A stretch of DNA of 64,000 nucleotides from Chitinophagaceae bacterium (GTDB lineage Bacteria > Bacteroidota > Bacteroidia > Chitinophagales > Chitinophagaceae). Position numbers and translations under genes: made by a program. Below are positions 44,103-53,145 of the stretch, in pieces. Where the stretch lies: the NCBI GenBank assembly GCA_009996675.1, contig JAACZQ010000026.1, positions 5,390-69,389 of the forward strand, written 5' to 3'. The notes beneath the pieces are model-generated. The model worked only from the letters and a program-made list of their open reading frames with translations. It made no database searches and was not told the DNA's origin. Position 1 is the stretch's first letter; every line of letters starts with the position of its first letter.

Positions 44103-45233
44103 ATGAAAAGAATATTATTCATAGACCGGGATGGTGTAGTGTTGCAGGAACCACCTGTGGATTTTCAGATTGATGCTGTTGATAAAACCAGTTTTGTGCC
44201 CGGTGCTATTACTGCCTTATCACATATTGCAGCAGACCTTGATTATTATAAAGTGATGGTAACCAATCAGGATGGACTGGGCACCGATTCATACCCGGAG
44301 TCTGATTTCTTCCCTTACCATAACCTCATGCTGCGTACGCTGGAGGGAGAGGGGTTTGTGTTTGATGAAATGATCATCGACCGAACATTTGCAGCAGCGC
44401 AAAAACCCACAAGAAAGCCCGGAACAGCTTTATTAACGCACCTGATGGATCCGCAACAGTTTGACCTGGCAAATTCCTATGTGATCGGCGATCGCTGGAG
44501 TGATCTGGCACTGGCGAAAAACCTTGGTTGTAAAGCCATTTATTTTCGTTCTGCCTTGCATAGCCTGACACCGGAACAGGAAACCGAACTGCGTCCTGTG
44601 ATTGCATTGGAAACCGATAGCTGGACATCCATTTACGCTTTTCTGAAAGCGGGATTGAGGACAGTGGTGCACGACCGGAATACCCATGAAACGCAAATAC
44701 ATATAGAACTGAATGCAGATGGCAACGGACAATCGAAAATAGATACCGGGATTGGTTTCTTTGACCATATGCTTGATCAGATTGCCCGACACGGGAAAAT
44801 GGACCTGGTGGTAAAGGTGAAGGGCGACCTGCACATCGACGAGCACCATACAATTGAAGATACTGGTATTGCTTTGGGTGAAGCATTTGCCAAAGCGCTG
44901 GCAGACAAAAGGGGAATGGAGCGATATGGTTATGCCTTACCCATGGATGAAGCCGAGGCCAAAGTGCTGATTGATTTCGGCGGAAGGAACTGGATTGTAT
45001 GGGATGCCAGCTTTAAACGGGAAAAAGTAGGTGAAATGCCTACGGAAATGTTTTTCCATTTCTTCAAATCCTTCAGTGATGCGGCTAAGTGTAATTTGAA
45101 TATCAGTTGCTCAGGTGAGAATGAACACCATAAGATCGAAGCTATTTTCAAGGCATTTGCCAAAGCAATCCGGATGGCGGTTCGCAGAGATCCGTTCTCT
45201 AATCAATTGCCATCCACCAAAGGCGTATTGTAG
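44103..45233 (+). CDS. hisB: Bifunctional histidinol-phosphatase / IGP dehydratase
   Basis: Two-domain enzyme of 376 residues. The N-terminal HAD phosphatase (about 1-185) has the nucleophile D8 and D10 in FIDRDGVV and YVIGDRWSDLALAKNLG. It lacks the zinc-binding cysteines of enterobacterial HisB, as in other Bacteroidota. The C-terminal imidazoleglycerol-phosphate dehydratase (about 188-376) carries the metal motifs DEHHTIEDTG and ENEHHKIEA, plus FDHMLDQIARHG. It begins 3 bp after the cytochrome gene and ends exactly before the convergent sugar-transferase stop. No hisH, hisA, hisF or hisI follows in the window. Confidence 0.97.
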   Translation: MKRILFIDRDGVVLQEPPVDFQIDAVDKTSFVPGAITALSHIAADLDYYKVMVTNQDGLGTDSYPESDFFPYHNLMLRTLEGEGFVFDEMIIDRTFAAAQKPTRKPGTALLTHLMDPQQFDLANSYVIGDRWSDLALAKNLGCKAIYFRSALHSLTPEQETELRPVIALETDSWTSIYAFLKAGLRTVVHDRNTHETQIHIELNADGNGQSKIDTGIGFFDHMLDQIARHGKMDLVVKVKGDLHIDEHHTIEDTGIALGEAFAKALADKRGMERYGYALPMDEAEAKVLIDFGGRNWIVWDASFKREKVGEMPTEMFFHFFKSFSDAAKCNLNISCSGENEHHKIEAIFKAFAKAIRMAVRRDPFSNQLPSTKGVL

Positions 45234-46619
45234 TTATTTCCCCTTCCCCAGCAGAATAATGCGCAGCGTATGCAGCATGATCTTGAAATCAAGCAGCAGT
45301 GATGCATTCTGAATATAAATAAGATCGTACTGCATGCGTTCAATCATTTGCGCCACAGTGGAAGCATAACCATATTGTACCATGCCCCAGGAAGTGAGTC
45401 CGGGTTTCATGGTCAGCAGGTAACGGTAATAAGGGGTTTGCTCCAGTATCTGATCAATATATACCTGCCGCTCAGGCCTTGGTCCGATCAGGCTCATATC
45501 ACCTTTGATGATATTCCACAATTGCGGCAGTTCATCCAGTCGCCATTTACGCATGATTTTTCCCCAGGAAGTAATACGCGGATCGTGGTCGTGCGATAAA
45601 GCCGGGCCGTTTTTTTCCGCCCCTGCTACCATGCTACGGAATTTATAGATGCGGAAGGGCTTGCCCAGATAGCCGATTCTCTCCTGGTAATACAAAATGC
45701 CACCCGGTGAACTGATGGCAGTGCGAATGGCGATAAAAATTAATAAAGGCAATAGTACAATGGCGGCAGTGATGGACAGCAGCAGATCAGTCAGTCTTTT
45801 GATATTCTGCTGCCAGTAACGCAATGGCCGGGTACGGATATCCACTAATGATGCAGCGAAGACATTATTGGTTTTAACGGAGCCGCTCACAATATCCAGC
45901 GGATCTGCTGCTACTTTGATGTCTATACCGGTTTCAATGAGTTTGGCTACCAGTTCTTCGCGGAGATTGCGTTGCTGTGTGTCCAGGGCCAGTACCAGTT
46001 TTTCAATCTGTAGCTCCTGAATTCGTTTGTTTAACTGATCAACCGGTCCCAGGTAGGGAATCCATTCAGTCAGCCCGCCAGTGCTTTCATTTTCCAGGCT
46101 CAGGAATCCCAGCACTTTATAGCCAAGGTATCGGAAGTTTTTATGGATTTCCTGAAAAGCTTTCACGGCCTGGGGATTATTGCCAACAATCAGGGTGTTA
46201 AATGCAATATTTCCTTTGAGGATATCATACTTGATGCGTGACAAGACCAGCATGCGGAAGAGAAAAACCGTGGTGAGGGTGAGTGACAGGTTCAGCAAAA
46301 TAAAACCAATTATCCCCTCAGTATGTCGGTAACAGACTACACCCAATACAACCGATCCAATGCAGGTCTGTAACAAGGTGCCGGTGAATTCATTCAGTCT
46401 TGATTTTTCGTACAGTGGTTGCTGGTAACTGCCCGTGACTGCAAAGAATACAATCCATGCCAATGGATATACAAGCCATTGGAGCAGGGGTGTGTACAGC
46501 TGCCGGAGCAGGGCTTCCGGTATGCGTGACTGTAGCAGCAGGGGCATCAAAAAAGCAGTAAGTAATACACCAGCATAGTCGCTGAGCACATACCAGGATG
46601 ACTGCTTGGGATATTGCAT
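45234..46619 (-). CDS. Undecaprenyl-phosphate sugar-phosphate transferase
   Basis: Initiates exopolysaccharide or O-antigen units by moving a hexose-phosphate from UDP-sugar to undecaprenyl phosphate. 461 residues: four to five N-terminal hydrophobic segments (about 10-115), a CoA-binding-like linker domain (about 140-265), a further transmembrane segment (about 280-300), and the C-terminal catalytic domain with FRIYKFRSMVAGAE, KWRLDELPQLWNIIKGDMSLIGPRPER. It follows the Gfo/Idh gene by 3 bp on the same strand and is likely part of the polysaccharide cluster. Specificity (glucose or galactose) is not resolved. Confidence 0.92.
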   Translation of the reverse strand: MQYPKQSSWYVLSDYAGVLLTAFLMPLLLQSRIPEALLRQLYTPLLQWLVYPLAWIVFFAVTGSYQQPLYEKSRLNEFTGTLLQTCIGSVVLGVVCYRHTEGIIGFILLNLSLTLTTVFLFRMLVLSRIKYDILKGNIAFNTLIVGNNPQAVKAFQEIHKNFRYLGYKVLGFLSLENESTGGLTEWIPYLGPVDQLNKRIQELQIEKLVLALDTQQRNLREELVAKLIETGIDIKVAADPLDIVSGSVKTNNVFAASLVDIRTRPLRYWQQNIKRLTDLLLSITAAIVLLPLLIFIAIRTAISSPGGILYYQERIGYLGKPFRIYKFRSMVAGAEKNGPALSHDHDPRITSWGKIMRKWRLDELPQLWNIIKGDMSLIGPRPERQVYIDQILEQTPYYRYLLTMKPGLTSWGMVQYGYASTVAQMIERMQYDLIYIQNASLLLDFKIMLHTLRIILLGKGK

Positions 46620-46622
46620 GCC

Positions 46623-47597
46623 TTATACCAGGATGCTGGTATTATTGATTTTTTCCAGGATTTTATGGGCTACTTCCATGGCCAGAAAACCATCGATTTC
46701 GCTTACAACAGTTGGTTTGTTATTCACAATGGCATCTACAAATGCTTCCAGCTCCAGTTTGATGGCATTGAGGGGTTGTATAGATGGATTGGCAATGGCA
46801 ATGGTCTTTTTACCGTTGGATGTTTCAATATCGAACGAAAAGACATTATTATCCGTTTCCTGTTTGAGTTTGATGATCTCTGTTTTCTTTTCCAGAAAAT
46901 CAATGCCGATATAGGCATCTTTCTGGAAGAGACGCATTTTGCGCATTTTTTTCATGCTGATGCGGCTGCTGGTGAGGTTGGCAACACAACCGTTGTTAAA
47001 TTCAATGCGCACGTTGGCGATATCCGGTGTTTCGGTCATAACAGCAACCCCACTGGCAGAAATATTTTTAACATCACTTTTAACCAGACTCAGTATGATG
47101 TCTATATCATGGATCATGAGGTCCAGTATCACACTTACTTCAGTTCCGCGGGGATTGAACTGTGCCAGGCGGTGCACTTCAATGAACATGGGATTCAGGT
47201 TCAGTTCTTTCACGGCCAGGTATGCGGGGTTGAAGCGTTCTACATGGCCTACCTGCATTTTTACATTGGCTTCACGAACCATATTCACCAGGTCGCGCCC
47301 TTCCTGGATGGTGTGGGCAAGGGGTTTCTCCACAAACACATGTTTACCCTTACGGATGGCCATCATGCAAATGGCGAAGTGGTGATCCGTTGGTGCAATA
47401 ACATCAATGGCGTCGCAGGCATCAATGAGTTTTTCTTCGTCGCTGAATCGTTTTAAGCCATACTCTTCAACCGCAATTTTTGCATTGTTATTATCGGGAT
47501 CAAAAAAACCCACCAGTTTCACGCCTTCAATTTCTTTCCAGTTATTCAGGTGAAATTTTCCCAGGTGACCAACACCAAATACGCCTATTTTGAGCAT
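46623..47597 (-). CDS. Gfo/Idh/MocA-family oxidoreductase
   Basis: NAD(P)-dependent sugar oxidoreductase, 324 residues. MLKIGVFGVGHLGKFHLNNW is the nucleotide-binding motif, VFVEKPLAHT the family EKP motif, and LDLMIHDIDIILSLVKSD the catalytic-region His/Asp segment. Such enzymes oxidise or reduce nucleotide sugars in polysaccharide synthesis; it sits directly upstream of the sugar transferase, which supports that role. It is divergent from the FkbM methyltransferase gene. Confidence 0.9.
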   Translation of the reverse strand: MLKIGVFGVGHLGKFHLNNWKEIEGVKLVGFFDPDNNNAKIAVEEYGLKRFSDEEKLIDACDAIDVIAPTDHHFAICMMAIRKGKHVFVEKPLAHTIQEGRDLVNMVREANVKMQVGHVERFNPAYLAVKELNLNPMFIEVHRLAQFNPRGTEVSVILDLMIHDIDIILSLVKSDVKNISASGVAVMTETPDIANVRIEFNNGCVANLTSSRISMKKMRKMRLFQKDAYIGIDFLEKKTEIIKLKQETDNNVFSFDIETSNGKKTIAIANPSIQPLNAIKLELEAFVDAIVNNKPTVVSEIDGFLAMEVAHKILEKINNTSILV

Positions 47598-47717
47598 AGC
47601 AAGGATTCTCGTTTAAAAGGTAAAGATAATCAATCGGTACTCCGAAAACCCAGCCCGGGGCTTTTGTGGATATTCTTGCCGGGTTTTCTTCTGTAATATT
47701 GTAGAAAGCGGGTAAGC

Positions 47718-48446
47718 ATGGTTATATGGCTTCGCAAACAACTGATCCGGTTATGCGGGTATGAAAACTACCTGTTATGGCTTTGCCGTTTCAATACCTG
47801 GCGTCTTTCCTTGCCGGGCAATTATGAAGCCCCTTTCCGGTATTTTGTGACCCGGCTACCCGATACAGGATGGGTAATTGATATGGGGGCGAATATTGGC
47901 TTTATGTCGATTTACCTGGCCAGCCGCAAACCCGGTTTGCAGGTAATGGCAGTTGAACCCATACCCCAGCATTGCAGGATCATTGAGCGGGAAATACGGC
48001 GCAGAAAAATGCATCAGGTGCAGGTGGTTCAGACAGCTGTGGGGAATTATCGCGGACAGGGAGTGATGGCAATACCGGTTCATGAGGGACTGCCCAGGCA
48101 TGGCTGGGCACACCTGGTGGAACAGGCTGCACAATTGGGTGATACACCCCTGATCGCCGTACCCATGCAACCGGCTGATGAGTTGATGCCGGTTCAGGCA
48201 GATCTGCCCCTCGTAGGTATTAAAATTGATGTGGAGAATGCCGAATACGAAGCGCTCCTGGGTAGCAGGGCATTGCTGCAACAGTATAAACCTATGGTGC
48301 TGGTTGAATTGTGGAATAACGACCGGAAAACGGCTTGTATGGATTGGATGCAGCAATTGGGTTACCGGGCTTATGTTTGGGATGGTACTTCCATTACCCC
48401 TTACCAGGGACAGGATAGCCTGGATTATTTTTTTATAGCAGACTGA
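47718..48446 (+). CDS. FkbM-family methyltransferase
   Basis: A 242-residue SAM-dependent methyltransferase. VIDMGANIGFMSIYLASRKPGLQVMAVEPIPQHCRIIEREI contains the SAM-binding GxNxG-like motif and acidic ribose ligand, followed by IKIDVENAEYEALLGSRALLQQYKPMVLVELWN, the FkbM signature. Family members methylate sugar hydroxyls, consistent with the neighbouring polysaccharide genes. The glycosyltransferase gene starts 2 bp after its stop, so the two are cotranscribed. Confidence 0.9.
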   Translation: MVIWLRKQLIRLCGYENYLLWLCRFNTWRLSLPGNYEAPFRYFVTRLPDTGWVIDMGANIGFMSIYLASRKPGLQVMAVEPIPQHCRIIEREIRRRKMHQVQVVQTAVGNYRGQGVMAIPVHEGLPRHGWAHLVEQAAQLGDTPLIAVPMQPADELMPVQADLPLVGIKIDVENAEYEALLGSRALLQQYKPMVLVELWNNDRKTACMDWMQQLGYRAYVWDGTSITPYQGQDSLDYFFIAD

Positions 48447-48448
48447 GT

Positions 48449-49621
48449 ATGCAGACTTTTTTTTGGATCATGGTGGCCGTTATTGTTTATACCTATCTGG
48501 GGTATGGATTGCTGCTGCTATGCCTGCGTTGGTTGTACCAGCTGTTCTCCCGGAAGACCAATAACAACGGACCAGTGGCCGATTGGCCGGAACTGACCAT
48601 TGTAATTGCAGCCTATAATGAGGCAACAGTTATTCAGCAAAAACTGGACAATTGCTTTGCCCTGCGCTATCCTGCCGGGAAGAAACATATTATTTGTGTT
48701 ACCGATGGTTCCACCGATGGTACGGATAGGCTGGTGGCGCTTTATCCGGAAGTACAACTCCTGCACCAGCCGGAAAGAAGGGGTAAAGCCGCCGCCATTA
48801 ACCGGGCTATGTTGCAGGTGCAGACCGGCCTGGTGGTGTGTACGGATGCGAATACGCTGTTAAATGAAACAGCACTGGAAGCACTGGCAGCCGGCTTCCG
48901 GGATGAACGAATAGGAGCGGTGGCCGGTGAAAAACAAGTGCTGCCTTTACGCAGTGCCCCCGCAGCATCGGTGGAAAGTATTTACTGGCAATACGAGTCG
49001 CTCCTCAAAAAAGAAGATGCCCGCTTACATTCAGTTATGGGTGCAGCAGGGGAATTATATGCCATCAGAACTCGGTTATTCACCGCTTTACCCGAGGATA
49101 CTATCTGTGATGATCTGCGGATTACCATGCATATTGTACGACTGGGCTACCGGATCGGGTATACGCCCCTGGCCATCAGCCGCGAATATGCATCCGGAAC
49201 AGTTGTTGGCGAGTACCAACGCAAGTTGCGCATTGGTGTGGGTAATATTCAGTCGCTGGCCTGGCTACCCTTTACGGGTTCATTGATTTTTACCTGGCAA
49301 TTGCTGAGCAGGAAATTATTGCGTTGGCTGGTGGTTCCCTATCTGCTGATGCCAGCCTGGTTATTGAATGGCTGGTTGCTGGCACAGCCCGGATCGTCCA
49401 ATGGTTGTCTGCTGGGAATATTCCTGTTACAAACAGGCTGGTATCTCTGGGCTTTGCTGGGCTGGTGCTGCCGGAGTATACGCAGCTTACCCGGTATCTT
49501 TTTTCTGCCTTTCTATTTCTGCCTGGCCAACCTGGCCATGATACATGCTTTATTGCGTTACTGGCGGAAGTCACAGTCGGTCAACTGGACTAAAATTCCC
49601 CGGGAAGGCTTGGTAGAATGA
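48449..49621 (+). CDS. GT2 membrane glycosyltransferase
   Basis: A 390-residue family 2 glycosyltransferase. One N-terminal membrane segment (about 4-26), then the catalytic domain with LTIVIAAYNEATVIQQKLDN, VTDGSTDGTDRLV (first Asp motif) and VVCTDANTLLNE, and GYRIGYTPLAISREYASGTVVGEYQRKLRIGVGN near the acceptor site. Two or three further hydrophobic segments (about 270-380) finish the protein. This layout fits beta-glycan or polysaccharide synthases. It follows the FkbM gene by 2 bp and ends at a weak terminator. Confidence 0.92.
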   Translation: MQTFFWIMVAVIVYTYLGYGLLLLCLRWLYQLFSRKTNNNGPVADWPELTIVIAAYNEATVIQQKLDNCFALRYPAGKKHIICVTDGSTDGTDRLVALYPEVQLLHQPERRGKAAAINRAMLQVQTGLVVCTDANTLLNETALEALAAGFRDERIGAVAGEKQVLPLRSAPAASVESIYWQYESLLKKEDARLHSVMGAAGELYAIRTRLFTALPEDTICDDLRITMHIVRLGYRIGYTPLAISREYASGTVVGEYQRKLRIGVGNIQSLAWLPFTGSLIFTWQLLSRKLLRWLVVPYLLMPAWLLNGWLLAQPGSSNGCLLGIFLLQTGWYLWALLGWCCRSIRSLPGIFFLPFYFCLANLAMIHALLRYWRKSQSVNWTKIPREGLVE

Positions 49622-49643
49622 ATTTTTTTTCATAACATTACGT

Positions 49644-49663
49644 AAAGGACTTGTCCTTTTTTT
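49644..49663 (+). terminator. Weak intrinsic terminator after the GT2 gene
   Basis: A 7-bp arm pair AAAGGAC / GTCCTTT (49644-49650 and 49653-49659) with a two-base gap, in practice a 6-bp stem with a CTTG loop, runs into seven T residues. It lies 23 bp after the GT2 stop. The short stem makes it weaker than the other terminators here. Confidence 0.55.
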
Positions 49664-49681
49664 GCCGTCCGTACCCACCCT

Positions 49682-49770
49682 CCGGTGAAAACACCGGGAT
49701 CCTACCCAAAAAATACCGTTTTTTTCACATGCTCTAATGGATTAGTATGCAGTTACTAATGCATTAGCAT
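49682..49770 (+). promoter_or_regulatory. Upstream region of the T9SS protein gene with duplicated 15-bp motif
   Basis: CTAATGGATTAGTAT (49734-49748) and CTAATGCATTAGCAT (49756-49770) are two near-identical 15-bp copies (13 of 15 bases match) with a 22-bp period, each with a CTAATnnATTAG core that is itself palindromic. A hairpin CCGGTG-AAAA-CACCGG (49682-49697) lies further upstream. The two copies end 28 bp before the ATG of the T9SS gene, so they are good candidates for a dimeric regulator, though this is inference. Confidence 0.5.
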
Positions 49771-49797
49771 TATACCCCTAACCCCAAAAACTGACGT

Positions 49798-52700
49798 ATG
49801 AGTAAAACGCTACGAATGCTTGTGCTGGTTTTTGTCTGCCTGGCGCTGTCCATGACAGCCATCAGTCAAACCCAGTACTATGTTTCTCCCACCGGTAACA
49901 ACAGCAACGATGGATTGAGTGCAGCTACTGCCAAAGCCACCATCCAGGCTGCTCTGAATGCAGCTGTTGCAGGCGATGTCATTAATGTTGCCGCCGGTAC
50001 CTATGCCGAAAATGTTACCATCAGTAAATCCAATGTAAAATTATACGCCACCAATGGCCGGGCGGCTACCACGATTCGCGGTACCCTGGCCGGTGGACTG
50101 GGTACCATCCGGGTTACTACCGGTGTGAACGGTGTGGAGATCGGAGCACCAGGTAAGGGATTTACCATTGTTGGTTTTGATGGTACCGGTGCTGCTGAAG
50201 CAGCGGCCCTCTACCTGATCGGAGCGCATACCGATATTGTTATTGCCGGTAATGAAATCGTTGCCAATGGCGATCATGGTTTATTGTCTGATAATAATGC
50301 GGCGATCGACAGAATTACCATCAACGATAATATTTTCTCCGGGAAAACATTTCTGGGAGCTGAACCCGGTGATTGCGGATTCAGCAATCAGTTTGCAGCT
50401 GGTAACAACACCCCCCGTCAACTCGTTGTAATGGGTGGCGGTGCTGGTGTTACCAATTCGAAAAACGTAGTCTTTACCAATAACCAACTCATCGGTACAA
50501 CAGGCGGTTATAACAGTGCTTCCGGTTGTGAGCAGGGTAATAGCCTGGTTACAATAGACGTGATCGGTGCTACTATTACCGGTAATACGTTTAATGGTGT
50601 TACTACCCGCGGTGCTTACAGTCTGCGTGCCCGTGGTAAAGCCACGAGCATCAGTTGTAATACTTTTTTATCGGGTGGTTTATCGGCCAGCTGTACCCAT
50701 ATCTTCCTGGGTAGCGCCAACCCCCTGACCGGTGCTTCACCCGCCAGCCTGGAAGGCATCGCCCAATCCAATGCATTTCCCAACGGGGGGGCTTACCTCA
50801 CACCTAATGTTGCCGCCACTTATGTGATCTTCCGCGACCTGGCACAAGCCAATGCTGCAGCAGCCTCTCTTAATGCGGGTCAGACAGCCATAGCTGCCGC
50901 TGCCGCAGTGACACCAACCATCAGCGCCCCAGCCAATATTCAAACCACAGCCGATGCCGGTAATTGCGGAGCAGTGGTTAATCTGGGAACACCGGTTACC
51001 AATGCCAGTCCCTGTGCGGCTATAGCAACTATCAGCAATAATGCACCCGCAGTATTTCCGGTAGGAACAACGGTGGTTACCTGGACAGTAACCGATGTGG
51101 CCGGTAAAACAGCCAGTGCACAACAAACGGTTACAGTAACAGATAATGAAAAACCCAAGATCCGTGCAGGCCGCATCAGCCGCTTGAATGATGCAGGTGT
51201 TTGTGGTGCAACCATTAATCTGCCACTGCCCGCTGCCACAGATAATTGTGGTATTGCATCCATTACCAATAATGCTACATCTTCTTTCTTCCCCATTGGT
51301 ATCACTACCATCATCTGGACGGTAACCGATGTACATGGCAATCAGGATACTTTATCACAGCGGATCACGGTGGTGGATAATGAACTGCCTGTATTTACAG
51401 CGGTAGCCAATCAGCAGTTCTGTAGCAATGGTACCGGTCAGTATACCGTACCGGCTGCTGTCGCTACCGATAATTGTGGTATTGCAGGATACAGTTATAC
51501 CGTTACCGGTGCAACCACCCGCAGCGGTGAGGGTGCAGACGCAAGCGGTAGCTTCAATATCGGACAATCAACCGTTACGATTATTGCCCGTGATAACAAC
51601 AATAATACCCAATCCATCAGTTATACCGTGCAGGTGTCCGCATTGCCATCCGCTTCTTTCACCATAACAACCGAAGCATGGTGTAATACCGTAAACCTGA
51701 CTGCTGCCGGTGGTAGCACGTATAGCTGGAAACAAGGTAATACCGTAGTATCTACCGATGCTATACTCCGACTGGGACTGACACAACCGGATGGTGTGTA
51801 TAATCTGGTTACGACCAATGAAGCCGGATGCAGTTCTGCTCCTGCCAGCTACACGTACAATAAGCAACAGTTTGCCGTGAATTATACACTGCTGGGTTAT
51901 ACACAGGTAAACCTGGGTAATGGCAACAAGCTGCTTAACGGAAGTCTGGGTGTGATGAATGCCGGCGGTACTGCCAGTTTTGAAAACAATAGTTCGGTGA
52001 ATGCCACCGGTGCTTTTGTGAAAGCGCCCCGCGTTACACGCAATGGTTCCAATATCGACATAGCCAGTACCATACTGGCGCCAGCTACAGTTGCATTACC
52101 GGTGATGCAGTACAACAATACCAGTACCAAATCATTGCCCAATGCAACGGTTGCTGCCAATAGTACGACCACACTGAATGGTAATTATGCCAGCCTTACG
52201 GTGCGTAAGGGTGCGAATGTGGTGATTAATGGATCATTGTTTGGCACCATCAGCATTGAAGCGGGAGCCAAAGTTCGTTTCACTGCGGCATCACTGGATA
52301 TTGCCAACCTGAATATTGATAAAGGTAGCAGCAGCTTTACCGAATTACGCTTTGCAGCCGGTAGCAGCATCAGGGTCAATGGTAAAGTAACAGTGGGTGC
52401 CTATACACGCATCAACCCCGATAACCAGCAGGTAACATTCTATATGGGTGATAACAATAAGGATGAAGAAACCTTTACGGTAACCGGAACCAATATCAGT
52501 GTAGTAGCCAATATTTATATACCCAATGGTGTATTAAGCCTGGTGTCTGACGATAAGGGCAGAACGGTAACCACCATAACCAATGTGAATATGGTAGGTC
52601 GCTTCATTGCTGAAAAAATAAAAAGTACGATTACCAATGCAACCTGGAGCAGTTACAATTGCAGTAACCCCGCTACTGTGGCCAGTACAGCTTATACCGG

Positions 52701-52986
52701 TACCGCTTTGGCTGCAACGGATGATAGTCCCTCGCAGCAGGACCTGGAAGTAGCAGTCATGCCCAACCCCAGTACAACCTATTTCACCCTGAAAATTACA
52801 GGCCGTTCACAGGCGCCTGTACAGCTAAGGGTGATGGATGCTACCGGCCGTGTGGTAGAAAGCAAGGCCCAGGTACAGGTTGGTTCTACCATACAAATCG
52901 GTCATAGCTTCCTGCCCGGAACTTATTATACCGAACTGGTACAGGGTCAGCATCGCAAACTGATTACCCTGCTCAAAGTGCGCTAA
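49798..52986 (+). CDS. T9SS-secreted beta-helix/HYR surface protein
   Basis: A 1062-residue secreted protein. Signal peptide (about 1-24), then a parallel beta-helix region (about 26-370) beginning TQYYVSPTGNNSNDGLSAATAKATIQAAL with DUF1565-like turns. HYR/Ig-like modules follow at about 371-448 and 448-527, each with WTVTDVxGxxxxxxQ and VTDNE/VVDNE, then a divergent third (about 527-614) and a second beta-solenoid-like region. The last ~80 residues (PNPSTTYFTLKI ... GTYYTELVQGQHRKLITLLKV) are the type IX secretion sorting domain, so it should be exported and attached to or released from the surface. Probable adhesin or matrix protein; no enzyme is visible. Confidence 0.9.
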   Translation: MSKTLRMLVLVFVCLALSMTAISQTQYYVSPTGNNSNDGLSAATAKATIQAALNAAVAGDVINVAAGTYAENVTISKSNVKLYATNGRAATTIRGTLAGGLGTIRVTTGVNGVEIGAPGKGFTIVGFDGTGAAEAAALYLIGAHTDIVIAGNEIVANGDHGLLSDNNAAIDRITINDNIFSGKTFLGAEPGDCGFSNQFAAGNNTPRQLVVMGGGAGVTNSKNVVFTNNQLIGTTGGYNSASGCEQGNSLVTIDVIGATITGNTFNGVTTRGAYSLRARGKATSISCNTFLSGGLSASCTHIFLGSANPLTGASPASLEGIAQSNAFPNGGAYLTPNVAATYVIFRDLAQANAAAASLNAGQTAIAAAAAVTPTISAPANIQTTADAGNCGAVVNLGTPVTNASPCAAIATISNNAPAVFPVGTTVVTWTVTDVAGKTASAQQTVTVTDNEKPKIRAGRISRLNDAGVCGATINLPLPAATDNCGIASITNNATSSFFPIGITTIIWTVTDVHGNQDTLSQRITVVDNELPVFTAVANQQFCSNGTGQYTVPAAVATDNCGIAGYSYTVTGATTRSGEGADASGSFNIGQSTVTIIARDNNNNTQSISYTVQVSALPSASFTITTEAWCNTVNLTAAGGSTYSWKQGNTVVSTDAILRLGLTQPDGVYNLVTTNEAGCSSAPASYTYNKQQFAVNYTLLGYTQVNLGNGNKLLNGSLGVMNAGGTASFENNSSVNATGAFVKAPRVTRNGSNIDIASTILAPATVALPVMQYNNTSTKSLPNATVAANSTTTLNGNYASLTVRKGANVVINGSLFGTISIEAGAKVRFTAASLDIANLNIDKGSSSFTELRFAAGSSIRVNGKVTVGAYTRINPDNQQVTFYMGDNNKDEETFTVTGTNISVVANIYIPNGVLSLVSDDKGRTVTTITNVNMVGRFIAEKIKSTITNATWSSYNCSNPATVASTAYTGTALAATDDSPSQQDLEVAVMPNPSTTYFTLKITGRSQAPVQLRVMDATGRVVESKAQVQVGSTIQIGHSFLPGTYYTELVQGQHRKLITLLKVR

Positions 52987-53010
52987 AAGCTTATCCATAG
53001 CCCTTGTTTA

Positions 53011-53040
53011 GCCCCCTGCCAGCTGGTGGGGGGCTTTTTT
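53011..53040 (+). terminator. Intrinsic terminator after the T9SS gene
   Basis: A 10-bp GC-rich stem with two wobble pairs (53011-53020 with 53025-53034), AGCT loop and six T residues. It lies 24 bp after the stop codon and shuts off the large T9SS gene before the lipoprotein gene. Confidence 0.88.
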
Positions 53041-53145
53041 ATGCATCGGCCCGAAATGTTAAAGTATAGTTAATGGATAAAGACTTACCCAACCCTTTTG
53101 GGTTCACCCGGGGTACTCTTATTATACAAGCATGATAACCATAAA

